Shown here: positions 20,300-31,334 of the stretch, piece after piece
Position numbering within the stretch: position 1 is the stretch's first letter
Layout of the letters: each line of letters opens with the position of its first letter
Source of the DNA: Okapia johnstoni
Lineage: Eukaryota > Chordata > Mammalia > Artiodactyla > Giraffidae
Direction: 5' to 3'
Length of the DNA stretch: 64,000 nucleotides
Assembly (NCBI GenBank): GCA_024291935.2
Contig: CM044310.1
Span: 115,764,213-115,828,212, forward strand
Notes under the pieces: model-generated
Database searches by the model: none
What the model was told of the DNA's origin: nothing
What the model saw: the letters and a program-made list of their open reading frames with translations, nothing else
Made by a program: the position numbers and the translations under genes

Positions 20300-20785
20300 C
20301 CCCATTAAAAGATGAAGTCTGTGTCTCTCCCCCTTGAGCCTGTTTGACTACCTTTCCCAGTAGGGTTCAATGAAAGTTATGCTGTGTGAGCTCTGGGGCT
20401 AGGTTATAAAAATGCCATGTACTTCAGCCTTGTTCTCTCTGGACAAACTCTTAGAACTCCGCCTGCATGCTGTGAGGAAGCCCACAAGTGCATGGAGAAG
20501 GCCGCATGGGGAGGACTTGAGGTCCCCCACCCCGTCCCAGCTGAGCTGCTGCCCAATAGCCAGTTCCAACTTGCCAACCAGTTGAGTGAGCCATCTTGAT
20601 AATGGGTTCCCTGACTCCCAGAGGAGCTGTCTCACTTGTTGCCTCATGGATCCAAGATGAGCTGTTTCCACTGAGCCCCACCCCAAATGCATATTCAAGA
20701 GCAAAGTAAATGATTGCTATTGTTTTAAGCCACTAAGTTTTGCAGAAGTTTACTCCATTATCAGTGGATAACTCATAGTTACAAA
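20300..20785 (+). repeat. MLT1-type ERVL-MaLR solo LTR
   Basis: Text such as GAGCTCTGGGGCTAGGTTAT, CATGCTGTGAGGAAGCCCAC and the near-terminal TTTTAAGCCACTAAGTTTTG matches the MLT1 LTR order. Ancient solo LTR with no internal retroviral genes. Confidence 0.75.
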
Positions 20786-20969
20786 TGTAGGTGACAACCC
20801 ACATTAGCAATACCTGTGTAGTACTGGCAACACCTGTGACTTTGCTTATTCTGAAATCTCTTATTCTACTGATAGAAATCACAGCTATTTCCAAACCACA
20901 TCAGAGCTGTTGCAGATGTTTGAAATATTGTTTCAAGTTCTTGTCACTTAATATGTTAATAAAGAAGCA

Positions 20970-21090
20970 CAGGACTTCTCTGGAGGTTCAGTGGTTTAAG
21001 ACTCGAGCTTCCAACTCAGGGGATGTGGGTTCAATCCCTGGGCAGGGAACTAAGATCCCACATGCCAAGTGGTGAGGGGAAAATAAAAAA
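20970..21090 (+). repeat. CHR-type SINE
   Basis: GGACTTCTCTGGAGGTTCAG head, CAATCCCTGGGCAGGGAACT body and an A-rich tail. Confidence 0.85.
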
Positions 21091-21128
21091 AGAGAGAATT
21101 CCAGAATGAGATGATGGCATTAGAGACT

Positions 21129-21238
21129 TGATATTGGTCCCAGATTGCATCAGGAAACACCCAAGACAGCTGCTAAAAACCCCCATCCTTGGCGTTCCCA
21201 CACAACTACATTACATTTTAATATGGAAGTGATGGGAA
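21129..21238 (+). repeat. Left copy of a second inverted-repeat pair
   Basis: About 80-85% identical to the reverse complement of 22647-22757, for example TCCCAGAT, CCCCATCCTTGG and ACACAACTACATTACATT. Family not recognised. Confidence 0.75.
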
Positions 21239-21289
21239 ATTAGAGACAAAACTCCCAAAATAGTTAATGACCTAAAGGACAATAACTTT

Positions 21290-21640
21290 GGGGATTGTCT
21301 TTCTACTTGAAAAACCATCGTTTCATACCATATTGATTTCAGACTAGTTAACATCTAACTCAACTGGTACAGAGACTCTCAATCAGTAATAAACAGTAAG
21401 TCAAAGGATTAACAGATACATATCACCATATACAAAATAAACAGTGAGGACCTACTGAATAGCACAGGGAACTATATTCAATACTTTATATATTCAATGC
21501 TTTTATATTCAATAACATACAATGCAAAAGAATGTGAAAAAGAATATGTATTTATATATATACAGCTGTATCGCTTTTCTGTGTACCTGAAACTAACACA
21601 ACTTTGTAAATCAACTATACTTCAATTAAAACCTAAATTA
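21290..21640 (+). repeat. L1 3' end
   Basis: GAATAGCACAGGGAACTATA and ATCAACTATACTTCAATTAA are ruminant L1 3'-UTR landmarks. Confidence 0.75.
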
Positions 21641-21733
21641 GAAGGCTAAAAATAATATAAATAAGCAAAATGTAATTATAAGCATTTTAAATCTTAAGAA
21701 TTACAGAAATAGTTATATAATAAAATCCATCAA

Positions 21734-21890
21734 GGGACTTCCCTGGTGGTCCAGTGGTTAAGACTCCATATTCCCAATGCAGGGGGCACGGCTTTGATCC
21801 CTGGTTGGAGAATTAAGATCCCACATGCTAAAACAGTGTGGCTAAAAAACCAAAACCAAAAAACATCAATAATACACTCAAAAAGAAAAG
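21734..21890 (+). repeat. CHR-type SINE
   Basis: GGACTTCCCTGGTGGTCCAG head, GGCTTTGATCCCTGGTTG body and an A-rich tail. Confidence 0.9.
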
Positions 21891-21919
21891 TAACTCAAAG
21901 ATACGTTCCCCTGGAATGC

Positions 21920-22138
21920 GTGCGTGCTTAGTTGCTTCAGTCCGACTCTTTGTGACCCTGTGGACAATAGCCCACCAAGCTCCTCCGTCCCTGGGGATTC
22001 TCCAGGCAAGAATACTGGAGTGGGTTGCCATTTCCTTCTCCAGGGGAATCTTCCCAAACCCAGGGAACTGAACCCATGTCTCTTACATCTGCATTGGCAG
22101 ACAGATTGTTTACCACTAGCGCCACCTGGAAAGCCTTC
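21920..22138 (-). repeat. Bov-tA SINE
   Basis: Antisense: GCGTGCTTAGTTGCTTCAGT start, CCAGGCAAGAATACTGGAGT body and end CACCTGGAAAGCC. Confidence 0.9.
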
Positions 22139-22144
22139 TTGTGA

Positions 22145-22590
22145 AATAGGGGTTGACAAATAGCAGGCTTCTGGCCATAACCAGCCCACTAGTCTGTTTT
22201 TATAAGTAAAGTTTTATTGAAACACATTCTTTTATGTACTGTCTATGGCTCTTTTCTTTAACTGATGTATAGTTAATTTGCAGTGTTGTGTAAATATGTA
22301 TACATACATATATATGTATTCTTTCTCAGATTCTTTTCCATCATAGGTTACAGCTATTGCATAGGCTTCCCTGTGCCGTACAGCAGGTCTTTGTCGTTCG
22401 TTTATCTGGTTTATGTACAGTAGTGTGTATATGCTAATCTCAAACTCCTGATTTATCTCCCCTCCCCTGCCCCGTGGGTCTTCTTTCATTTCCAGATCAG
22501 AGTTGAGTGGTGCTGATACAGGCCGTATGACAGCAAAGTCTAAAATGTTTCTTCTGGCCTTTATAGACACATTTGCCTCCCCCTGCCTAG
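22145..22590 (+). repeat. hAT-type DNA transposon relic split by an antisense L1
   Basis: The left end GGGGTTGACAAATAG and TAAAGTTTTATTGAAACACA, and the right part TCTAAAATGTTTCTTCTGGC, belong to one non-autonomous element. Antisense L1 3'-UTR sequence occupies about 22246-22497 between them. Confidence 0.65.
22246..22497 (-). repeat. Antisense L1 3' end nested in the hAT relic
   Basis: CAGTGTTGTGTAAATATG and CCCTGTGCCGTACAGCAGG are L1 3'-UTR text read backwards. Confidence 0.7.
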
Positions 22591-22646
22591 AATGTCAGAG
22601 GATACCTAGGTGGTCTTCTTAGTGCCTAAAGCTTCACCATGGCTGC

Positions 22647-22757
22647 TTCCCATCACTTACATATTTCAATGTAATGTAGTTGTGTAGGAAACACCAAGGA
22701 TGGGGATTCTTAGGGGCTATCTTGGCGGCTGCCTGCTGCGATCTGGGACCAGTATCA
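22647..22757 (-). repeat. Right copy of the second inverted-repeat pair
   Basis: Inverted counterpart of 21129-21238. Everything between the copies is later or unrelated repeat DNA. Confidence 0.75.
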
Positions 22758-23317
22758 CGTGGGGTGCAAAGAGCTGACTTATCCAGCCCCATTTGTGACA
22801 CTCAACCTAGCTTTGAAAGCTATGGTTGAAATGTTCCTCACTGGCCCAGAACATTCCTGACCACCCCCCCACCCCAGGGGACCTGCTCTGTTCCCTGTGA
22901 CCTTGATGACCTTTCTGCATCCATCTGGTTGTCCCCATGTCACCTTCTGGCTTTGGGCTTGTGTGTTTGTACATCTGCTATTAATTTAAATGAGACAGAG
23001 TCTACCTTCCGAAGGCAGAGAATGAAAAGTTGTGGGTTTTAGCATATAGGAACAAGAGTGCATGCCTACAATGCTCCGTTGGTGAAGGCATCTCATCAAG
23101 GATGCCTTTCAGGAATTCAGAGCTGGCGGTTAAAACCAGAACAGCAGAGAGGAGAATTCACGGAGCATGATTACACATTGCAGGTGGGGGCCTCGGGGCA
23201 CAAGGGCCCAGGTTTGGTTTTGTTTAAATCTGGTGCTGGATAATTGGTGTATGTACGTAGAATTAATTCACAAACCCATTCACTTCTGAAATATGTTCTC
23301 TTATATATATGTACTTG
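22758..23317. other. No recognised feature
   Basis: Unremarkable intergenic sequence. No repeat family, exon or RNA gene recognised by eye. Confidence 0.5.
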
Positions 23318-23440
23318 GTTCATGTTGTTCAGTTGCCAAAGTCGTGTCTGACTCTTTTCAACCCCATGGACTGCAGCCTGCCAGGCTCCTCTGTCCTCTG
23401 CTATTTCCCAGAATTTGCTCAAACTCAGATCCATAGAATT
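23318..23440 (-). repeat. BovB-tail / Bov-A fragment
   Basis: GTTGTTCAGTTGCCAAAGTC and CAAACTCAGATCCATAGAA match the reversed BovB 3' end; no tRNA part. Confidence 0.75.
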
Positions 23441-23739
23441 TGACAGCTTATATTGATAGTCCAATATAAACTTTAAAAAAATTTGATTGTCAGGGAGGCA
23501 AATTATCCAATAACTCCTTAGTGTCTCAAGCTTTTTAGATTGAGTGTCTTTAGTGTCTTGCTGTGCCACCAAGGCTGTGTGGCTCTGGGCAAGTTACTTA
23601 ACCTCTCTGACCCTTAATTTGTACATTTGTAAAATGAAGGTAATGCTTATAGAGCAAAATTGCCTAAGATAACCAGAGGAAATCTGAGTAACTGTCACAG
23701 AGAAGATGTTGAAGACATATCACTGTTGTGTTTGTCATG

Positions 23740-23953
23740 TGTTGTGCTAGTTGCTCAGTCATGTCCGACTCTTTGTGACCCCATGGGCTGTAGCCCGCCA
23801 GGCTCCTCTGTCCATGGGGGTTCTCCAGGCAAGAATACTGGAGTGGGTTGTCATGCCCTCCTCCAGGGGATCTTCCCAACCCAGGGATTGAACCCAGGTC
23901 TCCTGAATTGCAAGTGAATGGATACTTTACCATCTGAGCCACCAGGGAAGCCC
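23740..23953 (-). repeat. Bov-tA SINE
   Basis: Antisense: GTTGCTCAGTCATGTCCGAC to GAGCCACCAGGGAAGCCC. Confidence 0.92.
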
Positions 23954-24084
23954 ATAGTTTTTGTCATAGTTGTGATAAATGGATAAAGATATGGAAATGC
24001 AGAACTGCCATGCCAATAAATGGATAAGTCACAAGGCAGAACTACAATGGATTACCAACCTATGGGAAAGCTTTTACCCTCCTC

Positions 24085-24243
24085 CTTTTTTTAAAAAAAA
24101 TTTTATTTATTTATTTGGCCTCTCTGGGTCTCTGGATCTTTAGTCGAAGCATGTGGGATCTAGTTCCCCGACCAGGAATCGAACCCAGGCCCTCTGCATT
24201 GGGAGAGAGGAGTCTTAGACACTGGACCACCAGGGAAATCCCT
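24085..24243 (-). repeat. CHR-type SINE
   Basis: A/T-rich tail, TTATTTGGCCTCTCTGGGTC body and end GACCACCAGGGAAATCCC. Confidence 0.88.
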
Positions 24244-24289
24244 TTACCCTCCTTCTTAACTCTTTTAATAGTACGTTTTGCCCTCTGAA

Positions 24290-24445
24290 ATGGTCTATCC
24301 CTTTATTTATTGACTTGTTTACTCGCTCTCCCCTCCCCTCATCCCCTAGAATGAGTCCGTTTTGTTCACTGCTGCATCTCCAGCCCCCAGAACCATGCCA
24401 GCCATGTAGCAGGTGGTCAGTAAATGTTTAGTGACTCAGTGAATG
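24290..24445 (+). repeat. L2 3' tail
   Basis: TTTGTTCACTGCTGCATCTC and TCAGTAAATGTTTAGTGACT followed by GAATGAAT are the L2 end. Confidence 0.7.
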
Positions 24446-24648
24446 AATACAGAAATGAAAGTGAGATTCAGTTTTTCACTGACCAATAGGAAAACTCTAA
24501 TAACATGATAATGTGCGATAGGGAGGATGTGTAACACAAACTCCACCGTATCATCCGTTTTGTAAAAAAGTGGAAGTTGTTTCCTTCCCAGAAACTGACT
24601 TGGCACTCTTACCCAGTAATTCTGCTTCCAGGACTCTATGGGAAGGAC

Positions 24649-24840
24649 TCTTGTGGCTCAGACTGCAATGCAAGAGGCGCGAGTTCAATCCCTGGTTTGG
24701 AAAGATCCCCTGGAGAACGGAATAGATACCAACTCCAGTATTCTTGCCAGGAGAATCCCATGGACAGAAGAGCCTGGTGGGCTACAGTCCATGGGGTCAC
24801 AAAGAGTCGGACGTGACTGAGTGACTTTCACTTTTCTTTC
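24649..24840 (+). repeat. Bov-tA SINE with target-site duplication
   Basis: Flanked by ATGGGAAGGAC at 24638-24648 and 24841-24851. Part of the tRNA head is missing. Confidence 0.9.
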
Positions 24841-25732
24841 ATGGGAAGGACATAACATTAAGATCTGCAGGAAAGCTGATGCACAAAGATTTTCTCTGTT
24901 GCATTATTTGTATCAGTAAAAAAAATAGATACAAAAGATATTTGTAATCATAAGTTGTAAATAAATATTTATAGTAATAATAAGCTTTAGAGGAAAGGTT
25001 CTGTAAATTATGAGATAGCAACGTTATGGAATGTTATGCAATCATTTTAAGTGAAAGGGGAACACGTTTTTATGATGCACTAAATCAAAATAAGCAGAAT
25101 GCAGAACTGCTGTGTAATGTATTCTCAACATGAAATGGAAGAAAATTATTCAACTTGGAATTAATGGAAGGCTCCAGAGCCAATAATGGAGACAGAATCA
25201 CCAGAGGTTTTGCTTTTCCATCTTTTGCTTATCTGTAGTTCCCAAACTCGCTCCACAAACATGGATGCAATTTTTTCTTTTTCTTTTTGGTAATCACAAA
25301 GCAAGAAAATAATTTTCAGAACCAAGTGTTTACTCCTGCTGACCGGTCAGGGATTCAGTTCTGGAGATGGTGGAACAAATCCAAAATGCAGACATGGCGC
25401 TGGGTGCAAGCATAATTATCCCAGAGAACACTTGGCAAGGAACCAAATGTCCAACCAGAGGGAACCGAGGAAGTAAATCCTTCTCCACCCATAGAAACCT
25501 AGGCAGGCATTAAAAGTTATGTTTATAAAGAGCCTGAAGCACCACGGGAAATGTTTGTGTGGAGAGTCGTGTGTAAAACAGCAAGATATAAAGTGAAACA
25601 TGCAAAAAAGAAAAAGAAAGAAAAAAATGGCATATGTAATATCATCCCGTGTATATAGTTGTGTAGTCATTTATGTGTGTATATACATATGCACACATAT
25701 ACATACATAGAGAGGATTTTATATATATATGG

Positions 25733-25856
25733 TGGCTTAGTTGCTAAGTCGTGTCCGACTCTTGCAACCCCATGGGCTATAGCCCACCAGGCTCCTCTGT
25801 CCATGGGATTCTCCAGGCAAGAATATTGGAGTGGGTTGCCATTTACTTCTCCTACA
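25733..25856 (-). repeat. Bov-A monomer fragment
   Basis: GCTTAGTTGCTAAGTCGTGT to TTGCCATTTACTTCTCC, antisense, without the tRNA-derived part. Confidence 0.85.
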
Positions 25857-25875
25857 TATATATATGTATATATAT

Positions 25876-26150
25876 CAGTTCAGTTCAGTTCAGTCGCTCA
25901 GTCGTGTCTGACTCTTTGTGACCCCATGAATTGCAGCACGCCAGGCCTCCCTGTCCATCACCAACTCCCAGAGTTTACCCAAACTCACGTCCATCGAGTT
26001 GGTGATGCCATCCAGCCATCTCATCCTCTGTCGTCCCCTTCTCCTCCTTCCCCCAGTCCTTCCCAGCATCAGGGTCTTTTCCAATGAGTCAACTCTTCGC
26101 ATGAGGTGGCCAAAGTATTGGAGTTTCAGCTTCAACATCAGTCTTTCCAA

Positions 26151-26153
<3 letters not shown>
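25876..26153 (-). repeat. BovB 3' end, 5'-truncated, antisense
   Basis: Begins with the reversed BovB terminus CAGTTCAGTTCAGTTCAGTC and ends at reversed TCATTGGAAAGACTGATG. It sits between TA-rich tracts, so target duplications cannot be read. Confidence 0.9.
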
Positions 26154-26215
<62 letters not shown>

Positions 26216-26216
26216 T
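26154..26216. repeat. (TA)n(CA)n microsatellite
   Basis: About 22 TA units then about 5 CA units at the truncated end of the antisense BovB copy. Confidence 0.95.
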
Positions 26217-26551
26217 ATATATAGGGGCACAGAGGGGATTTTATATCCCCGCAGCAAACAGTGGGATGAATATATATAAATGTAGATATAAATGTGTGTA
26301 TATGTTTATATTATAAATGTATATTAAATACAATATCATATAAACATATATTAATATTTTATAAATTTATATTATAAATTGTGTATTTATAAAAAAATTA
26401 TATATATATGAAATTAAGAGACAAAAATCAGGATGCTAACCACCTAATTTACAAAGATAAAAGATATTTACAAAGGTAAAACCCTTAAAAATATATATGT
26501 CAATTTATAAAACATTTCTACCAATTAAAAGTAAACTATGCAGAAATGAAA

Positions 26552-28789
26552 TCACCAGATGGTTGACACCGAAATCAGATTGATTATATTCTTTGCAGCC
26601 AAAGATGGAGAAGCTCTATACAGTCAGCAAAAACAAGACCGGGAGCTGACTGTGGCTCGGATCATGAACTCCTTATTGAAAAATTCAGACTTGAAGAAAG
26701 TGGAGAAAACCACTAGACCATTCAGGTATGACCTAAATCAAATCCCTTATGATTATACAGTGGAAGTGAGAAATAGATTTAAGAGACTAGATCTGATAGA
26801 CAGAGTGCCTGATGAACTATGGATGGAGGTTTGTGACATTGCACAGAAGACAAGAATCAAGACCATCCCCAAGAACAAGAAATGCAAAAAAGCAAAATGG
26901 CTGTCTGAGGAGGCCTAACAAATAGCTGTGAAAAGACAGGAAGTGAAAAGCAAAGGAGAAAAGGAAAGATATATCCATTTGAATGCAGAGTTCCAAAGAA
27001 TAGCAAGGAGAGATAAGAAAGCCTTCCTCCGTGATCAATGCAAAGAAATAGAGGAAAACAATAGAATGGGAAAGACTAGAGATCTCTTCAAGAAAATTAG
27101 AGATACCAAGGGAACATTTCATGCAAAGACGGGCTCAGTAAAGGACAGAAATGGTATGGCCCTAACAGAAGCAGAAGATATTAAGAAGACATGTTAAGAC
27201 TACACAGAAGAACTGTACAAAAAAGATCTTCATGACCCAGATAATCACAATGGTGTGATCACTCACCTAGAGCCAAACATCCTGGAATGTGAAGTCAAGT
27301 GGGCCTTAGGAAGCATCACTATGAACAAAGCTAGTGGAGGTGATGGAATTCCAGTTGAGCTATCTCAAATCCTGAAAGATGATGCTGTAAAAGTGCTGCA
27401 CTCAATATGCCAGCAAATATGGAAAACTCAGCAGTGGCCACAGGACTGGAAAAGGTCAGTTTTCATTCCAATCCCTAAGAAAAGCAATGCCAAAGAATGC
27501 TCAAACTACTGCACAACTGCACTCATCTCACACGCTAGTAAAGTAATGCTCAAAATTCTCCAAGCCAGGCTTCAGCAATACATGAACCGTGAACTTCCAG
27601 ATGTCCAAGCTGGTTTTAGAAAAGGCAGAGGAACCAGAGATCAAATTGCCAACATCTGCTGGATCATCGAAAAAGCAAGAGAGTTCCAGAAAAACATCTA
27701 TTTCTGCTTTATTGACTATGCCAAAGCCTTTGACTGTGTGGATCACAATACACTGTGGAAAATTCTGAAAGAGATGGGAATACCAGACTACCTGACCTGT
27801 CTCTTGAGAAACCTGTATGCAGGTCAGGAAGCAACAGTTAGAACTGGACATGGAACAACAGACTGGTTCCAAATAGAAAAAGGAGTATGTCAAGGCTGAA
27901 TATTGTCACCTTGCCTATTGAACTTATATGCAGAGTACATCATGAGAAACGCTGGGCTGGAGGAAGCACAAGATGGAATCAAGATTGCCAGGAGAAATAT
28001 CAGATATGCAGATGACACCACCCTTATGGCAGAAAGTGAAGAAGAACTACAGAGCCTCTTGATGAAAGTGAAACAGGACAGTGAAAAAGTTGGCTTAAAG
28101 CTCAATATTCAGAAAACTAAGATCATGGCATCTGGTCCCATCACTTCATGGCAAATAGATGGGAAAACAGTGGAAACAGTGGCTGACTTTATTATTCTGG
28201 GCTCCAAAATCACTGCAGATGGTGACTGCAGCCATGAAATTAAAAGACGCTTACTCCTTGGAAGGAAAGTTGTGACCAACCTAGATAGCATATTAAAGAG
28301 CAGAGACATTACTTTGCCAACAAAGGTCCGTCTAGTCAAGGCTATGGTTTTTCCATTGGTCATGTATGGCTGTGAGAATCGGACTATAAAGAAAGCTGAG
28401 CGCCGAAGAATTGATGCTTTTGAACTGTGGTGTTGGAGAAGACTCTTGGGAGTCCCTTGGACTGCAGGGAGATCCAACCAGTCCATCCTAAAGGAGATCA
28501 GTCCTGGGTGTTCATTGGAAGGTCTGATGTTGAAGCTGAAACTCCAATACTTTGGCCACCTGATGCGAAGAGCTGACTCATTTGAAAAGACCCTGATGCT
28601 GGGAAAGATTGAGGGCAGGAGGAGAAGGGGACGACAGAGGATGAGATGGTTGGGTGGCATCACTGACTCGATGGACATGGGTTTGGGTGGACTCCAGGAG
28701 TTGGTGATGGATAGGGAGGCCTGGCGTGCTGTGGTTCATGGGGTCGCAAAGAGTCGGACATGACTGAGCGACTGAACTGAACTGAACTG
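26552..28789 (+). mobile_element. 5'-truncated BovB (RTE LINE) with perfect 14-bp target-site duplication
   Basis: Target duplication ATGCAGAAATGAAA lies at 26538-26551 and 28790-28803. The 2238-bp element ends in the typical GACTGAACTGAACTGAACTGA-like terminus. It encodes much of the BovB polyprotein C-terminal half: linker, then reverse transcriptase with AGFRKGRGTRDQIA, FIDYAKAFDCVDH and YADDTTL, then the C-terminal [12 protein letters not shown] region. The whole stretch 26559-28763 stays in one frame with three stop codons (26916, 27195, 27897) and no frameshift. Endonuclease and 5' end are missing. It was dead on arrival or soon after, and is young by appearance. Confidence 0.95.
26559..28763 (+). 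pseudogene. BovB reverse-transcriptase reading frame with three stop codons
   Basis: Same frame throughout: 26559-26918, 26928-27197, 27255-27899 and 27903-28763 are all in phase. The stops read as single-base changes from sense codons seen in other BovB copies; for the last one the copy at 33714-34660 has a Cys codon. The RT active-site YADD is intact. Not expected to give a functional product. Confidence 0.9.
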
Positions 28790-28883
28790 ATGCAGAAATG
28801 AAACAAAATATGTCAGAACACTACTCCTGGTTATTTCTCGGTGGTGGACCTCCTCGGGGTTACTCTTGCCCTTTCAACTTTAT

Positions 28884-29075
28884 GAGCTTCCCTTGTGGCT
28901 CAGCTGGGAAAGAATCCACCCGAAACGTGGGAGACCTGGGTTCGATCCCTGGTTGGGAAGATCCCCTGGAGAAGGGAAAGGCTACCCACGCCAGTATTCT
29001 GTCCTGGAGAATTCCATGGACTGTATAAGCCATGGGGTAGCAAAGAGTCGGACATGACTGGGCGACTTTCAGAAT
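28884..29075 (+). repeat. Bov-tA SINE
   Basis: GAGCTTCCCTTGTGGCTCAG head and GAGTCGGACATGACTGGGCG end, with a shortened middle. Confidence 0.88.
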
Positions 29076-29423
29076 TCAAAATCTTTGGATTACTTACATA
29101 CAGCTGTTTGATGAGACTATGCTCAGCTTTATAGAGAAAGTCCCTTGGTCACTCCATGTCTTTCCTAGGGGACCCACTCTTTTTGTTGGGTGTGTTTCCT
29201 CACAGTGCTTTCTCCCCCTATACTCTCCCACACATTTAAGTCTTCATAAATATACACTTTTGTAGGGTTTTTTTCACTTAAATATTGTGTAGTGTCCCAG
29301 ATGAACTGTCCAGCAACTTGCTTTTCTCACTTAATAGGCCTCAGAGAACTTAAGACTAAAGATGTGATACATATATACAATGGAATATTACTCAGCCATA
29401 AAAAATGGGATAATACCATTTGC

Positions 29424-29815
29424 GGCTGAGCACCGAAGAATTGATGCTTTTGAACTGTGGTGTTGGAGAAGACTCTTGAGAGTCCCTTGGACTGCAGGGA
29501 GATCCAACCAGTCCATCCTAAAGGAAATCAGTCCTGAATATTCATTGGAAGGACTGATGCTGAAGCTGAAGCTCCAATACTTTGGCCACCTGATGCGAAG
29601 AACTGACTCATTTGAAAAGACCCTGATGCTGGGAAAGATTGAAGGCAGGAGGAGAAGGGGACGACAGAGGATGAGATGGTTGTATGGCATCATCAACTCA
29701 ATGGACATGGGTTTGAGTAAACTCCGGGAGTTGGTGATGGACAGGGAGGCCTGGCGTGCTGCAGTGCATGGAGTCGCAAAGAGTCGGACACGACTGAGTG
29801 ACTGAACTGAACTGA
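29424..29815 (+). mobile_element. BovB, 5'-truncated, nested in L1
   Basis: Target duplication ACCATTTGC (29415-29423) and ACCGTTTGC (29816-29824). It starts at GGCTGAGCACCGAAGAATTG and ends in the BovB terminus. The C-terminal coding segment is open through the element. Confidence 0.92.
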
Positions 29816-30055
29816 ACCGTTTGCAGCAACATGAATAGAACTAGAGATTATCAAGCACCAAGTGAAGCAAGTCAGACAGAGAAAGATAAATATCATATGA
29901 TATCACTTACATGTGGAATCTTTTAAAATGATACAAATGAGCCTCCTTACAAAACAGAAACTGACTCACAGGCTTAGAAAACTCACAGTTACCAAAGGGA
30001 AGGAGAGATGAATTGGGATTGACGTGTACACACCGCCATATTTGAAGCTGATAAC

Positions 30056-30180
30056 CGGAGGTCTCGCTGGTGGTCCAGTGGTTAAGACTCCACACTTTCA
30101 CTGGAGGGGGAGCGCTCGGGTTTGACCCCCGGTCAAGGAGCTAAGATTCCACATGCCACTCAGTGTCCCCCAAATCAATA
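30056..30180 (+). repeat. CHR-type SINE nested in L1
   Basis: GGTGGTCCAGTGGTTAAGAC, GGGTTTGACCCCCGG box-B region and an A-rich tail. Confidence 0.87.
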
Positions 30181-30295
30181 AATAACATAAAATAGATAAC
30201 CAACAAGGACCTGCTGTGTAGCACAGGGAACTCTGCTCAATACTCTATAATAACCTGAATGGGAAAAGAACCTGAAAAAGAACAGATATGTGTGT

Positions 30296-30424
30296 GTGTT
30301 AGTCACTCACTCAGTTGTGCCTGACTCTTTGCGACTCCATGGACTGTAGCCCGCCAGGCTCCTCTGTCCATGGAATTCTCAGGGCAAGAATACTGGAGCG
30401 GGTTGCCATTTCCTTCTCCAAGGT
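30296..30424 (-). repeat. Bov-A fragment nested in L1
   Basis: TCAGTTGTGCCTGACTCTTT to GGTTGCCATTTCCTTCTCC, antisense. The L1 GAACAGATATGTGT / AGGTATATGTATAT flank lies on either side. Confidence 0.82.
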
Positions 30425-30919
30425 ATATGTATATGGATAACTAAATCACTTTGCTGCACACCTGAAACTAACGCAATATTGTAAATTAACTATACTCCAA
30501 TATAAAAGCAAACAAAAACGAAACAAAAACCCCACAACTAAAAACAAACAATCTGGGACTTGAGATTGGCATTTGAAGATGGGCCAGTCTTATGGGACCA
30601 AGCACACAACCTGTGGAGTCTGTGCTGACTCTGGGTAGCTAGTGAAGTGAATTGTTGAACATCCGGCTAGTGACTGGAGAATTGGTGGGTGTGTAGCCGG
30701 GGCATTTAGAGGGAAAAACCATACATATTGGTGCCACAAGTGTGAGTAGAGACAGTTTTCCATTACCCCCTTTCTACTCACATGAATATACTGATAAACT
30801 ATTTCAAGCACACAGAAAAAGCAAAAGTATTGTACGATGAATATTGCACACCCATCCTTCAGAGTTGTTGTAGAATTTTCATTCAGTTTGCTTTATGGCT
30901 GATCTTCCCATCCACTTTT

Positions 30920-31330
30920 TACACTGAGATGTAATTGGCATACAACATTGGGTAAGATAAGGTGCACAATATGATGACCTGATACATTGATCTGTTGCAT
31001 CGTGATTACTCTTGTAGTGTTAGCTAACACCTTTATCATATCTCTTGATGATCATTTCTGTTTTTGTGATGGGAACAATTAAAATCCACTCTTGGGAGTT
31101 TCCTGGTGAGCTACCGCTTAGGATTCCAGGCTTTCACTGCTGTGACCCAGGTTTAATTCCCAGCTGGGGAACTGAGATCCTGCAAGCCTCGGCTGTAGCC
31201 AAAAAGTAAATGAATAAACAGTAAATAAAATCCAGTCTCTTAGCAACTTTGAAGTTTGCAATCCAGGATTGTTGTCTGCATTCACTACGCTGTACATTGG
31301 ATCTCCAGGACTTCTTTATCTACTGGCTGC
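30920..31330 (-). repeat. Old L1 segment, antisense, with SINE
   Basis: ATGTAATTGGCATACAACAT and ACACCTTTATCATATCTC are reversed L1 3' text. A plus-strand CHR SINE (31096-31230) interrupts it. Confidence 0.65.
31096..31230 (+). repeat. CHR-type SINE (diverged)
   Basis: GGAGTTTCCTGGTGAGCTAC head, GGTTTAATTCCCAGCTGGGG body and an A-rich tail. Confidence 0.78.
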
Positions 31331-31334
31331 AATT

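Larger units (their letters stand above)
29345..30540 (+). repeat. L1 3' end carrying three nested insertions
   Basis: L1 text (CAATGGAATATTACTCAGCC, GTAGCACAGGGAACTCTGC, CTATACTCCAATATAAAAGC) is continuous after removing a BovB (29424-29815), a CHR SINE (30056-30180) and a Bov-A (30296-30424). Confidence 0.85.

Noticed and set aside
20300..20785. Part of a complete endogenous retrovirus
   Set aside because: Only a single ancient LTR-like sequence is present; no gag, pol or env text lies nearby.
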